Part shown: piece by piece, positions 1 to 7,808 of the stretch
Layout: every line of letters starts with the position of its first letter
Position numbering within the stretch: the first letter of the stretch is position 1
Source of the DNA: Streptomyces musisoli
Lineage (GTDB): Bacteria > Actinomycetota > Actinomycetes > Streptomycetales > Streptomycetaceae
Reading direction: 5' to 3'
Length of the DNA stretch: 64,000 nucleotides
NCBI RefSeq assembly: GCF_016741855.1
Contig: NZ_JAERRH010000003.1
Span: 806,001 to 870,000, forward strand
Position numbers and translations under genes: made by a program
Notes under the pieces: model-generated
The model's database searches: none
The model's input: the letters and a program-made list of their open reading frames with translations, nothing else
Told to the model about the DNA's origin: nothing

Positions 1-1
1 C

Positions 2-343
2 GAAGGCCCGCTGCTCGCACCGGAGTTGAAGGTCGTCCTGGAGCCGGACCCGTCCCGTGCCCGCGCCCTCGCCCGCGGGGCCCTGGCGATGTACCTCGCC
101 CTGCCGAACTACACCAACAACTTCCTGCGCCTCGGCTTCACCGAGGAGGATCTCACCGGCGGCGGCAGCGACCGGCTGGTCGACGCGGTCTTCGCCTGGG
201 GCGACGAGAACCGGATCCGCGAGCGCATCGACACCTTCCGGGCCGCGGGAGCGGACCACCTGGCCCTCCAGCCGATCACCGACGGCCCTCGGGACGCCCT
301 CCCGCGGCAGGAATGGCGCAGACTCGCCGCCTGCCTGGCATGA
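2..343 (+). CDS. LLM-class F420-dependent oxidoreductase, C-terminal fragment
   Basis: Only the last ~113 codons are present; the frame is open to the left edge, so the start lies outside the window. The residues PNYTNNFLRLGF followed by an acidic stretch, a segment on a shared Gly/Asp turn and RERIDTFRAAGADHLALQP match the end of bacterial luciferase-like TIM-barrel oxidoreductases. In actinobacteria these usually use coenzyme F420, and the final beta strand of the barrel (HLALQP) is recognisable. Substrate cannot be told from this fragment. An in-frame TTG near position 26 is not a credible start because homologous sequence continues upstream of it. The gene converges on the FAH-family gene across a repeat array. 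Confidence 0.75.
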   Translation, partial: EGPLLAPELKVVLEPDPSRARALARGALAMYLALPNYTNNFLRLGFTEEDLTGGGSDRLVDAVFAWGDENRIRERIDTFRAAGADHLALQPITDGPRDALPRQEWRRLAACLA

Positions 344-366
344 CCTGTCCGAGCCCGGGGGGGTTC

Positions 367-562
367 GGGGAACTACGCGACCGGGCCGTGGGAACCGCAC
401 GACCGGGCGCGGGGAACTGCGTGACCGCGCACGGGATCTGCACCACCGGGCGCGGGGAACCACACGACCGCACACGGGGAACCGCATGACGGCGCACGGG
501 GAATCATGCAACCGGGCGCGGGATCTGCACCACCGGGCGCGGGGAACCGCACGGCCGGCCAC
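367..562. repeat. Nine-copy 21-22 nt tandem array between convergent genes
   Basis: About nine head-to-tail copies of a unit close to GGGGAACCGCACGACCGGGC fill the gap between two convergent genes. Two of the nine units carry the variant GGGATCTGCACCACC. The last unit runs into GGCCGGCCACAACG. It therefore resembles the single dispersed element at 47062-47092, suggesting that the core of a dispersed Streptomyces intergenic sequence was amplified here. No coding frame is convincing. Confidence 0.85.
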
Positions 563-619
563 AACGCGGTCGCGGCCGAAGATCAACGCCGCAGTTCCCC
601 GGCGCTCCCGGCGGAGCGC

Positions 620-1477
620 CTACGCGTCCTTGAGCTGCTGCCGCTGCCGTCCGAGCCCCTCGATCTCCAGCTCGACCACGTCACCGGCCCGCAGGTACGG
701 CTTGGGCTCGGGCTGTCCCATCGCCACCCCCGCCGGCGTCCCCGTGTTGATGACGTCCCCGGGGTGCAGCGTCATGAACCGGCTGAGGTACCGCACGACC
801 TCACCCACGGGGAAGATCTGCTCGGCCGTCGTACCGTCCTGCTTCAGCTCCCCGTTCACCCACAGCCTCAGCGCAAGGGCCTGCGGGTCGGCCACCTCGT
901 CGGCCGTCACCAGCCACGGGCCGAGCGGATTGAACGTCTCGCAGTTCTTGCCCTTGTCCCAGGTCCCGCCGCGCTCGATCTGGAACTCCCGCTCGGAGAC
1001 GTCGTGCGCCACCGCGTACCCGGCGACGTGCGCGAGCCCCTCCTCGGCCGACTCCAGGTAGCGGGCCGTACGGCCGATGACGACCGCGAGTTCGACCTCC
1101 CAGTCGGTCTTCACCGAGCCGCGCGGCACCAGCACCGTGTCGTGCGGCCCGACGACGGTGTCCGGCGCCTTGAGGAAGACGACCGGCTCGGTGGGCGGCT
1201 CGACGCCGGTCTCGCGGGCGTGGTCGTGGTAGTTGAGCCCGATGCACACGACCTTCCCGATCCGGCCGAGCGGGGGTCCGACGCGCAGTCCGGCCGCGTC
1301 CAGTACGGGCAGCTCACCGGCCTCGGCCGCCGCCCGCACCCGGCCGAGCGCGGCGCCGTCGGCGAGGAGCGCACCGTCGATGTCGTCCACGAGGCCCGAC
1401 AGGTCCCGCAGGGTCCCGTCGGCGTCGAGCAGTGCGGGGCGCTCCGCACCCGCCGTACCGACTCGCAGCAGCTTCAT
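620..1477 (-). CDS. Fumarylacetoacetate hydrolase family protein
   Basis: 285 aa, starting at the ATG preceded by GAGGGAGACGG; longer in-frame starts lack a ribosome site. A small N-terminal domain precedes the FAH fold. CIGLNYHDHARE (about 78-89), the metal ligands E127 and E129 in DWEVELAVVIG, D159 in AHDVSERE and the K175 region DKGKNCETFNPLGP are the family signature. NTGTPAGVAMG near the C terminus is also typical. Members cleave C-C bonds of acylpyruvates or act as 2-hydroxyhepta-2,4-diene-1,7-dioate isomerases, oxaloacetate decarboxylases and similar; the exact substrate cannot be read from sequence. It is a cytosolic Mg-dependent enzyme, apparently monocistronic. Confidence 0.9.
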   Translation of the reverse strand: MKLLRVGTAGAERPALLDADGTLRDLSGLVDDIDGALLADGAALGRVRAAAEAGELPVLDAAGLRVGPPLGRIGKVVCIGLNYHDHARETGVEPPTEPVVFLKAPDTVVGPHDTVLVPRGSVKTDWEVELAVVIGRTARYLESAEEGLAHVAGYAVAHDVSEREFQIERGGTWDKGKNCETFNPLGPWLVTADEVADPQALALRLWVNGELKQDGTTAEQIFPVGEVVRYLSRFMTLHPGDVINTGTPAGVAMGQPEPKPYLRAGDVVELEIEGLGRQRQQLKDA

Positions 1478-1601
1478 GGTCACCGTCTCCCTCGATCGCG
1501 GGGCGCCCGCCGATGTGTGCGGCCATCGGAGGACTGGCTGATCCTCCAAGTCCGGCGTCCACTCCGCAAGACCCTGTTCACGTACTGGACCGTAGCCATG
1601 A

Positions 1602-1770
1602 CCGCTCAGCGGCACGGCGCGCCCTGCTCAGCGGTACGGCAGGGCGCGTTCGGCGGTACGCAGGGCCTGCTCAGCGGTACCAGGGCGCGTCCAGCGGTAC
1701 GGCAAGGGCCTGCTCAGCGGTACCAGGGCGCGTCCAGCGGTACGAGAGGGCCTGCTCAGCGGTACAGCAC
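1602..1770. repeat. Tandem array spanning the yidC-like stop codon
   Basis: Eight copies of CAGCGGTAC (one CAGCGGCAC, one GGCGGTAC) recur every 20-22 nt, with a higher-order unit of about 42 nt. The outermost copy, 1757-1765, is the end of the YidC-like gene: on the minus strand it reads the last codons (GTACCGC) plus TGA. The other copies lie outside the gene and carry TGA or TGG at that position, so the array looks like outward duplication of the gene terminus. Confidence 0.85.
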
Positions 1771-2466
1771 GGCCTGTTCCGCCGCGCTCCAGGCCGTACT
1801 GGTGACGATGTACAGCGCGGCGGCCAGCGGGACGACCGCCACCGTGACGAGGGTGAAGAAGGACAGGAACGGGGTGACCCGGGTGATCGCGGCGAGGCCG
1901 GGCACCTGGGCACCCGCGGCGAGCGGGGCGGCCTGCCGGGCCGTCGTCCGCCGGGCGCGCCGGTAGTTGACGGTGGCGACGGCCGCGACGAGGGCGAACA
2001 GGCCGAGGTAGACCAGTCCGGCCGGGCCGGCTATCCCGCCGTCGGTGAGCGCGTCGGCCCAGCGTCCGCCGAGCGGTGCCGCGAACAGCGTGTGGTCGAG
2101 CAGGCCGTTGCTCTCGCCGCCGATCGTGGTGCTGGAGAACAGGTGGTAGAGGAGGAAGAAGGCGGGCAGCTGGAGCAGGCTGGGCAGGCACCCGGCGAGC
2201 GGCGGGACCTTTTCCTCGGTGTGCAGTTCGAGCACCGCCTGCTGGAGCCGCTGGGGATCCTTCGCGTGCTTCTTGCGCAGGTCGGCGATTCTCGGCTGGA
2301 GCGCGGCCTGGGCGCGCCTGCCCCGGGCGGCGGCCCGGGACAGCGGGTGGACGAGGAGCCGTACGAGCGCGGTGAACAGGACGATCGCGGCGGCCGCCGC
2401 GGAGGCGTGGAAGAGGGGGGTCAGCAGGTCGGCGAGGTGCTCGACCAGGCGGGCGAAGACGGACAT
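1756..2466 (-). CDS. YidC/Oxa1-family membrane protein insertase paralog
   Basis: 236 aa. The ATG at 2466 follows GGAGGG by 7 nt and is preferred over the ATG five codons upstream. Family signatures are the segment TALVRLLVHPLSRAAARGRRA (about 32-52, with the groove Arg), the coiled LQPRIADLRKKHAKDPQRLQQAV, and the motif GCLPSLLQLPAFFLLYHLF. About five membrane segments are visible. It lacks the large periplasmic domain of Gram-negative YidC. The main actinobacterial yidC lies next to rnpA/jag; this copy is next to a small membrane gene and a regulator, so it is a second paralog with unknown clients. Its 3' end is part of a repeat array. Confidence 0.88.
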   Translation of the reverse strand: MSVFARLVEHLADLLTPLFHASAAAAAIVLFTALVRLLVHPLSRAAARGRRAQAALQPRIADLRKKHAKDPQRLQQAVLELHTEEKVPPLAGCLPSLLQLPAFFLLYHLFSSTTIGGESNGLLDHTLFAAPLGGRWADALTDGGIAGPAGLVYLGLFALVAAVATVNYRRARRTTARQAAPLAAGAQVPGLAAITRVTPFLSFFTLVTVAVVPLAAALYIVTSTAWSAAEQAVLYR

Positions 2467-2607
2467 GGGTGAGCCCTCCAAGGGGTCTCGTCGTGCCGGA
2501 AGTCACCGGAAGCGGCCGGTGAGGAAGGGAAATCGGCATGACGACCCGCGCGGGGTCACGCAAGGGAGGAGGCTCGGCCCGAACGGCGAGACTCGGCGAG
2601 ACGTGCC

Positions 2608-2934
2608 CTACGCGGCGGTCGCCGCAAGGGCCTGTCCGGGTGCCCTGGGCCGGCGCCGGCCGGGCGCGTCGGGATCGCGCTGGGGCAGGAAGGCCGTGCG
2701 CCGGGCCCGGTCGCGTATCGCCGTCCGTATGTGGGTGGGCGGGATGGCGGGGGCGCAGCTGGCGGCGAGGAGAGAGCAGAGGACGAGCGCGGAACCGGCG
2801 GCCGCGGTCGCGGCGAGGGCGACGGTGGTCGTGATGCTGCCGGTGTCGAGCAGGGCGATGGGCAGCAGCAGGAAGAGCAGGAGGGCGACGGGACGCATGC
2901 CCGCCACACGACCTGCGGCACCACCGCGGATCAT
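2608..2934 (-). CDS. Small two-TM protein, DUF6412-like
   Basis: 108 aa from an ATG with a strong AGGGAGGGGGAGG site. After a short N terminus come two hydrophobic segments (about 14-30 and 36-62), then a basic tail with PPTHIRTAIRDRARRTAFLPQRDP. I recall this as the DUF6412 family, which is often found beside a YidC paralog in Streptomyces; that assignment is from memory. It is co-directional with and just upstream of the YidC-like gene (141 nt apart), so the two may be co-transcribed and the protein could be a partner or client. No function is known. Confidence 0.7.
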   Translation of the reverse strand: MIRGGAAGRVAGMRPVALLLFLLLPIALLDTGSITTTVALAATAAAGSALVLCSLLAASCAPAIPPTHIRTAIRDRARRTAFLPQRDPDAPGRRRPRAPGQALAATAA

Positions 2935-2999
2935 CGCCTCCCCCTCCCTGCGGTCTGCGCTTCTACGCACCGCTTCCCTTTTTATACAGGATCGCTGCG

Positions 3000-3536
3000 T
3001 CATACATGATCGGTCTCCAGGGGCTCCAGCAGCCGCTTCGGCTTGAGCAGCGCCCTGCTGACCGGATCCGCCGGGTCCGGATCGAGTCCGGGCCCCGGTT
3101 CCATCACAACGTCCGGGACCGGTACGACGGTTCCGCACGCGGCACATTCGCCGTACGGTCCGAGTTCGGTGCCGCAGACGGCATGCCGGAAGTAGCGCAG
3201 CCGGCTCTCGCCGAAGTGCTCTCGCCCCCACAGTCCGAGCGCGCGCAGGGTGGGCCACAGGGCGATGCCGCGCTCGGTGACGACGTACTCGTCGCGCGGC
3301 GGCGACTGCTGGTACCGGCGCCTTTCGAGGATGCCCTCGGCGGTCAGGGTCTGCAGGCGGGCGGCCAGGACGGCGCGCGGGATGCCGAGGTGGACCAGGA
3401 AGTCGTTGTAGCGCCGCACTCCGTAGAGCGCGTCACGGACGACGAGCAGCGTCCACCGCTCGCCGACGACCTCCAGCGCGCGGGCGATCGAGCACTCCTG
3501 CGTCGCGTAGTCCTTGCCCAGTGCCATGCCGTCCAC
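3000..3536 (-). CDS. HxlR-family winged-helix regulator
   Basis: 178 aa if it starts at GTG 3536, which lies 8 nt after GAGGGG; ATG 3527 (MALGKDYATQECSIA) is an alternative three codons later. The CSIARALEVVGERWTLLVVRD segment with its Cys, and the wing region RRRYQQSPPRDEYVVTERG, are diagnostic of HxlR/MarR-like DNA-binding proteins. A C-terminal CxxCG-like pair (CAACG, about 130) may bind metal or sense thiols. It is divergent from an MFS exporter with two palindromes between them, so it probably represses the exporter and itself. Confidence 0.88.
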   Translation of the reverse strand: MDGMALGKDYATQECSIARALEVVGERWTLLVVRDALYGVRRYNDFLVHLGIPRAVLAARLQTLTAEGILERRRYQQSPPRDEYVVTERGIALWPTLRALGLWGREHFGESRLRYFRHAVCGTELGPYGECAACGTVVPVPDVVMEPGPGLDPDPADPVSRALLKPKRLLEPLETDHV

Positions 3537-3560
3537 TGTAACCACCCCTCGACCATAGAT

Positions 3561-3618
3561 TCAGTGAACGAACTGATGGTGCTACGGTGAACGGGTCAGG
3601 TGAGTTCAATGACTGAAC
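3561..3618. promoter_or_regulatory. Two operator-like palindromes between hxlR and MFS gene
   Basis: The divergent spacer holds TCAGTgaacgaACTGA (3561-3576) and GTTCAatgacTGAAC (3604-3618). Both are perfect inverted repeats whose half sites share TCA/TGA edges. A -10-like TACGGT lies between them at 3583-3588. The placement suits binding of the HxlR protein to block both promoters. This is inferred from position and symmetry only. Confidence 0.55.
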
Positions 3619-3666
3619 CATGGTCGCCTCGCCGCCCGCCCAGCCCCGGAAGGACAGGACCACGCC

Positions 3667-5061
3667 ATGACCGGGCTCGACTCCGCCGCCATCACCCCCA
3701 CCGCCGCACGCGGCCTCGCCGCCCGGGACGCCCCCGCACGCCCCCGCGCCACCCTCGCCCTGACCAGCGCTGCCACCGCCGTGGCCCTGATGACGTACAC
3801 GGCCCCGATGGTCACGCTGCCGGACACCGCGAGCGCCCTGCACACCCCGCTCTCCGCCCAGGCGTGGCTGCTCAACGGCACTCCCCTCGGCCTCGCCGCC
3901 CTCCTGCTCGTGGCCGGCAGCCTCGCCGACGACTACGGCCGCCGCCGCGTCTTCCTCGCCGGCACCCTGACCCTCGGCCTCACCACCGCCCTCGGCGCGT
4001 TCACCACCTCGACCTGGCAGTTCACCCTGGCCCGCATCGCCCAGGGCGCGGCCAGCGCGGCCCTGCTGGCCAGCGCCCTCGGCCTGATCGTGCACGCCTT
4101 CCCCAGCCCGCGCGGCCGGCTGCACGCCACCGGCGTGTGGGGCGCCTTCGTCAGCGGCGGCATCGCCGTGGGCCCACTGCTCGCGGGCGCGCTGCCGAAC
4201 TGGCGGATCGGCTACGGCGTCCTGGGCGCCGCCGCCCTCGTCGTGGCCGCGCTCGGCACCCGGGCGCTGGCCGAGTCACGCGCACCGCGCGGCGGCCGGC
4301 CGGACGTGCTCGGCGCGCTCACCTTCGGCCTGGCCCTGGTGGCTCTGGTCGCGGCCCTCACCCTGGGCCGCGACGGGTGGCTGCGCGCCCCGGTCGGCCT
4401 GCTGCTCGCGGCGGCCGTCGTCCTGGTCGCCGTGTTCGCCGTGGTGGAACACCGGACCGGCACCCCCATGATCGACCTCGGCCTGCTGCGCCGCCCCCGC
4501 TTCCTGGCCTCCTCCGCGGGCGGCCTGTTCACCGGCCTGGCCGTGATCGGCATGTTCAGCTTCCTGCCGGCGCTGCTCCAGCAGGCGCTCCGGCTCTCCC
4601 CGCTGGCCACGGCCTGGCTGTTGCTGCTCTGGTCCGGGCTGAGCTTCGCCGTCGCCCTCCAGGTCAAGCACCTGGCAGGCCGTATCGCCCCGCGCACCCA
4701 GCTCGCCGTCGGCTTCGCCCTGCACACGATCGCCACGGTGACGATGCTCGGCGCCATCGGGTCCGGCACCTGGACCCGCCTGCTGCCCGGCCTGATCGTC
4801 GGCGGCATCGGCAGCGGCCTGCTGAACGGCGCGCTGCCGCTGCTGGCCGTCGAGTCGGTACCGCCGGAGCGGGCCGCGATGGGCTCCGGCGCCCAGCAGA
4901 CCTTCCGCTACATCGGCTCCTGCGCCGGCGTGGCCCTGACCATCGCCCTCGCCACCTCGGCCACCGCCCCGTCCCGGGGCGCGAACATCGCCCTGCTGGT
5001 GTCGGCGGGCCTGGCGGCCGTGGGGGCGGCGGCGGTACTGGCGTTGCGGGAACGGGCGTGA
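3667..5061 (+). CDS. MFS drug-efflux transporter, DHA2-like
   Basis: 464 aa, ATG preceded by GGAAGGACAGGACC. The sequence shows about 14 hydrophobic segments. Motif A (GSLADDYGRRRVFLAG, about 81-96) follows TM2, and LARIAQGAASAALLASALGLI is the TM4 signature; both fit the DHA2/EmrB-QacA type. It would export hydrophobic compounds using the proton gradient. Substrate is unknown. Divergent from the HxlR regulator, which likely controls it. It is convergent with the sortase gene, 15 nt apart. Confidence 0.88.
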   Translation: MTGLDSAAITPTAARGLAARDAPARPRATLALTSAATAVALMTYTAPMVTLPDTASALHTPLSAQAWLLNGTPLGLAALLLVAGSLADDYGRRRVFLAGTLTLGLTTALGAFTTSTWQFTLARIAQGAASAALLASALGLIVHAFPSPRGRLHATGVWGAFVSGGIAVGPLLAGALPNWRIGYGVLGAAALVVAALGTRALAESRAPRGGRPDVLGALTFGLALVALVAALTLGRDGWLRAPVGLLLAAAVVLVAVFAVVEHRTGTPMIDLGLLRRPRFLASSAGGLFTGLAVIGMFSFLPALLQQALRLSPLATAWLLLLWSGLSFAVALQVKHLAGRIAPRTQLAVGFALHTIATVTMLGAIGSGTWTRLLPGLIVGGIGSGLLNGALPLLAVESVPPERAAMGSGAQQTFRYIGSCAGVALTIALATSATAPSRGANIALLVSAGLAAVGAAAVLALRERA

Positions 5062-5076
5062 GCGGCCGGCCCCGGC

Positions 5077-5937
5077 TCACCTCGGTCGCATGGACACCAG
5101 CTTGGCCCACACCACCAGCCGGTACCGGGAGGTGAACTCGGGCGTGCAGGTGGTGAGCGTGAGGTAGTAGCCCGGCTCGTCGTACCCGTACCCGGGCCGG
5201 ACGAGCGAGCGCGGGACCGGCCGGACGACCCCCGAGTCCCTCGCCGACGTCCGCGGCAGCACCTGGTCGACGCCGTACGTGTACGTCGCCGACCGGGTCT
5301 CCACCTCGATGACGTCCCCCCGCCGCAGCCGGGGCAGGTACCGGAACGGCTCGCCGTGCGTGTTCCGGTGCCCGGCGAGCGCGAAGTTCCCGGCCCGCCC
5401 CGGCTGCTGGGTGCCGCGGTAGTGACCGACGTAACCCTTGTCGAGGACGTCCGCCTTGCCCACGCCCTCGGCGACGGGGACGCGCAGGTCCAGCCGGGGG
5501 ATGGTGAGCACGGCGTACGCCTGGGACCGCCGGGGCGGTGCCGCGGGGGTGTACGGGCTCCGTGACGAGCGGGACGCCCCGGAACCACCCGGCTCCGGAG
5601 CGGAGGCCGCCCCGGAACCACCGGAACCACCGGAACCACGGGAATCACCGAAGGCACCGGAGGCACCCGAGCCGCCGGTACCGCCCGGCTCCCCGGAGGC
5701 TTCGCCGTCGGCGCTCGCCGTACCGCTCCCCCACTCCCGCTCCAGCGCCGCCACCTTCCGCTCGGCCCCGCGCCGGGCCTCGCGGTTGGTCCACCACAGC
5801 TGGTGCACGACCAGCAGCAGGAGGACCAGCCCGGCCGTCACGAGCACCTCGCCGCCGCCCCACAGCACCCGCCTGCGCCGGGCACGCCGCCGCCGGTCCC
5901 CGTGCCGTACGACCCGCACACCCGCCACAGCCCGCAT
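5077..5937 (-). CDS. Class E sortase
   Basis: 286 aa. A basic N terminus, one membrane anchor (about 27-45), then a Gly/Ser/Glu-rich linker of ~70 residues precede the sortase barrel. Catalytic residues are visible: H190 in AGHRNTHG, C264 in LTTCTPEF and R273 (or R271) in SRYRL. The TLTTC motif and the LD.GYVGHY segment are typical of class E enzymes, which in Streptomyces attach chaplins and other LAXTG proteins to peptidoglycan. No sorting substrate is encoded nearby. The start could also be a few codons downstream; no strong ribosome site was seen. Confidence 0.88.
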   Translation of the reverse strand: MRAVAGVRVVRHGDRRRRARRRRVLWGGGEVLVTAGLVLLLLVVHQLWWTNREARRGAERKVAALEREWGSGTASADGEASGEPGGTGGSGASGAFGDSRGSGGSGGSGAASAPEPGGSGASRSSRSPYTPAAPPRRSQAYAVLTIPRLDLRVPVAEGVGKADVLDKGYVGHYRGTQQPGRAGNFALAGHRNTHGEPFRYLPRLRRGDVIEVETRSATYTYGVDQVLPRTSARDSGVVRPVPRSLVRPGYGYDEPGYYLTLTTCTPEFTSRYRLVVWAKLVSMRPR

Positions 5938-6066
5938 CCGCGCCCACCTCCAGCCGGAGCCGCCCGCACGATAGGCGCAGCGCCCTCAACTGGCCAGAGA
6001 CAGGGCGACAAGCCCGCGGGACAGGGGGCCACAACCCGTCCGAGACAGGGGCGACACCCCGTCCAG

Positions 6067-6219
6067 GACAAGGGGCGGCGGACCGGGCGGGACAAGGGGC
6101 GGCGGACCACGCGGACAAGGGGCGGCGGACCGGGCGGGACAAGAGGCGGCGGAGGGGCGCCGGACCACGCGGACAAGAGGCGGCGGACCGGGCGAGACGA
6201 GAGGCGGCGGACCGGGCGG
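6067..6219. repeat. 24-nt tandem array upstream of sortase gene
   Basis: Six copies of GACAAGGGGCGGCGGACC plus a six-base tail (GGGCGG or ACGCG) run from 6067 to 6219; more degenerate copies reach back to about 6005. The whole gap between the divergent sortase and SEC-C genes (5938-6374) is otherwise GC-rich with no convincing gene. It ends with a short T-rich patch and a -10-like TACGGT just before the SEC-C start. Confidence 0.85.
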
Positions 6220-6374
6220 GAGGCGACTCTCGGTCCAGCGGCAGGGCGCCCTGGTGGCCGTTCGCCGGCCGGGCGACCGCCGGACGGCACGGGCGTCCGG
6301 CGCGCCCCCTCCTCTCCCCTCCCGCCCCCGACCGCACCTCACTTTTGTCACCGCCCGGCAGTACGGTGTCCCCC

Positions 6375-7385
6375 ATGCGCCCCGACACGCCTGCCGAGAA
6401 CGTCGACCACACCGCCGAAGCGGCACGCCTGGAGCGGACCGCCGGCCTGTACCCCGAGGACGCCGAGACCCTCCTCCTGCGGGCGGCGGCCCACCTGGAA
6501 CTGTCCGGCGACCGCCCCGCGGCGTCCACCGTCTACGACCGCCTGCTCAGCTCCGCAAAAGGCCTGGACAACCCCCATCTGGTACGGGCGCTGAAGGCGT
6601 CCAACCTCTGGGAGTACGGCCACGAGGCGGAGGCGAGGGCGATCATCGAGGGCATCCGCACGACGGCGCCCCGGGACCCGGCCCCCTGGGTGATCGCGGC
6701 CGAGGCCCTCGAAGCCCACGACGAGCTGGAGGCGGCGGAGGACACCTTCACGGAGGCGGCGCGCCTCTTCCTGCCGGACGCGACGGAGCCGTCCCCCGCC
6801 ACCCACGCCGTCCTCTACGGCCGCCACCGCGTCCGCCGCATGCTGGGCCTGCCGCACGACGACTGGGACACCCTGGCCGACACCCTCCACACGTCCCCGA
6901 TCACCCTGGACGAACTCCACGACCCGAAGCGCGTGTGGTCGCTGGGCTCGGACAACCCGGCGGAACTGGAGGCGGAGATCTCCCGCCTGCGCGCGGAACT
7001 GGGCGCCTACCGAGAGGCCCTCTCCCGCCCGTTCCCCGTGGCGGTCCTCCACTGGCCGGCCCCGGAGCTGGCGGAGCTGCTGTCGGCGTACCCGACCCTG
7101 ACCTCGGAGTACCCGTCGCACGAGGCCCACCTGTCGACCATAGAGTCCTCCCTCCGCGAACTCTCCGCCTCCGGCACCCCCAACCTGGGCATCGTCACGG
7201 GCACGGTCCCCTCGTACGAGGCCTTCGCAGCCTCGGAAAGCACGTCCCCGGACGACGCCACGCTGCTCCCGCAGTACGCAACGACACTGGCCGCGCGCGG
7301 CCGAGCGGTGGCCTGGCCTCCGCAGCGGGGGGCGGAGTGCTGGTGTGGGGAGGCCAAGAGCTACACGGCGTGCCACGGCGCGTAA
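6375..7385 (+). CDS. TPR-like protein with C-terminal SEC-C zinc motif
   Basis: 336 aa. The N-terminal ~150 residues are helical with a tetratricopeptide flavour (AARLERTAGLYPEDAETLLLRAA, AEALEAHDELEAAEDTFTEAA). The very end, CWCGEAKSYTACHGA, is the CxCG...CH zinc-binding SEC-C motif found at the tail of SecA and many bacterial proteins. No ribosome site is present, while TACGGT sits 7 nt upstream of the ATG, so the mRNA is probably leaderless. Function is unknown; SEC-C proteins are generally adaptors. Confidence 0.85.
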   Translation: MRPDTPAENVDHTAEAARLERTAGLYPEDAETLLLRAAAHLELSGDRPAASTVYDRLLSSAKGLDNPHLVRALKASNLWEYGHEAEARAIIEGIRTTAPRDPAPWVIAAEALEAHDELEAAEDTFTEAARLFLPDATEPSPATHAVLYGRHRVRRMLGLPHDDWDTLADTLHTSPITLDELHDPKRVWSLGSDNPAELEAEISRLRAELGAYREALSRPFPVAVLHWPAPELAELLSAYPTLTSEYPSHEAHLSTIESSLRELSASGTPNLGIVTGTVPSYEAFAASESTSPDDATLLPQYATTLAARGRAVAWPPQRGAECWCGEAKSYTACHGA

Positions 7386-7547
7386 ACGCTTCCCGAGACC
7401 CTACGCATCCCGGAGCAAGCCGCTAAACCGACCCGGCGTGCCGCCCCACGGCTGTGCGCCATGCCGCTCCGGCCGGCCCTCCAGCCCACTCAGGCAGCCA
7501 CTCCCCTGAGGCCCCGCCCTCCCCGGGCCGCCCGCTCGCTTTTTCCC

Positions 7548-7649
7548 CGTGCTGGAGCGGCCCGGGTCAAGGGTGGCCCGAAGGGCCATCGGCGCCAGCC
7601 GATGCGGGAGCGAAGCGGACGCGCCCTTGAGGCGGGCCGCGGAAGCACG
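7548..7649. repeat. 102-nt palindromic element with nested hairpins
   Basis: Outer arms 7548-7575 and 7622-7649 are 28 nt each and match at 22 of 28 positions in inverted orientation (CGTGCT, GCGGCCCG and TCAAGGG blocks conserved). Inside are two perfect hairpins, GGCCCgaaGGGCC (7575-7587) and CATCGGCgccaGCCGATG (7587-7604). The fold would be a long stem ending in a multi-hairpin head. It could be a structured RNA, a MITE-like or REP-like element, or the end of a mobile unit. Confidence 0.6.
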
Positions 7650-7652
7650 ACA
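7638..7652 (-). repeat. Left copy of 15-nt inverted repeat flanking restriction gene
   Basis: On the minus strand this reads TGTCGTGCTTCCGCG, identical over 15 nt to 11086-11100 on the plus strand. The two copies face each other around the large restriction gene. This copy is inside the right arm of the palindromic element. Confidence 0.6.
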
Positions 7653-7808
7653 ATGCCGAGAAACGGGCGGCCTCACGGCTACTAGGGGATGCCAGCGCCT
7701 CGGCTGCGTTTCAACACCCAGCCCCACTTGTCAGTAGGTGCTGTTAGAACTGATCCATATCGGTGCGCGAGGTCGTGCAGGGGCACCGCGAGGGATCAGG
7801 GGGGAAGC

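Larger units (their letters stand above)
7386..7808. other. Gene-free gap at the left edge of the restriction island
   Basis: This 423-nt gap holds the long palindromic element (7548-7649) described separately. No other gene is supported. The part after 7680 is less GC-biased than its surroundings and carries no clear -35/-10 pair, although the restriction gene that follows must be transcribed from here. Confidence 0.6.

Noticed and set aside
1478..1615. Longer N terminus of the FAH-family gene up to 1615
   Set aside because: The extra residues have no homology-like pattern, and the good ribosome site precedes ATG 1477.
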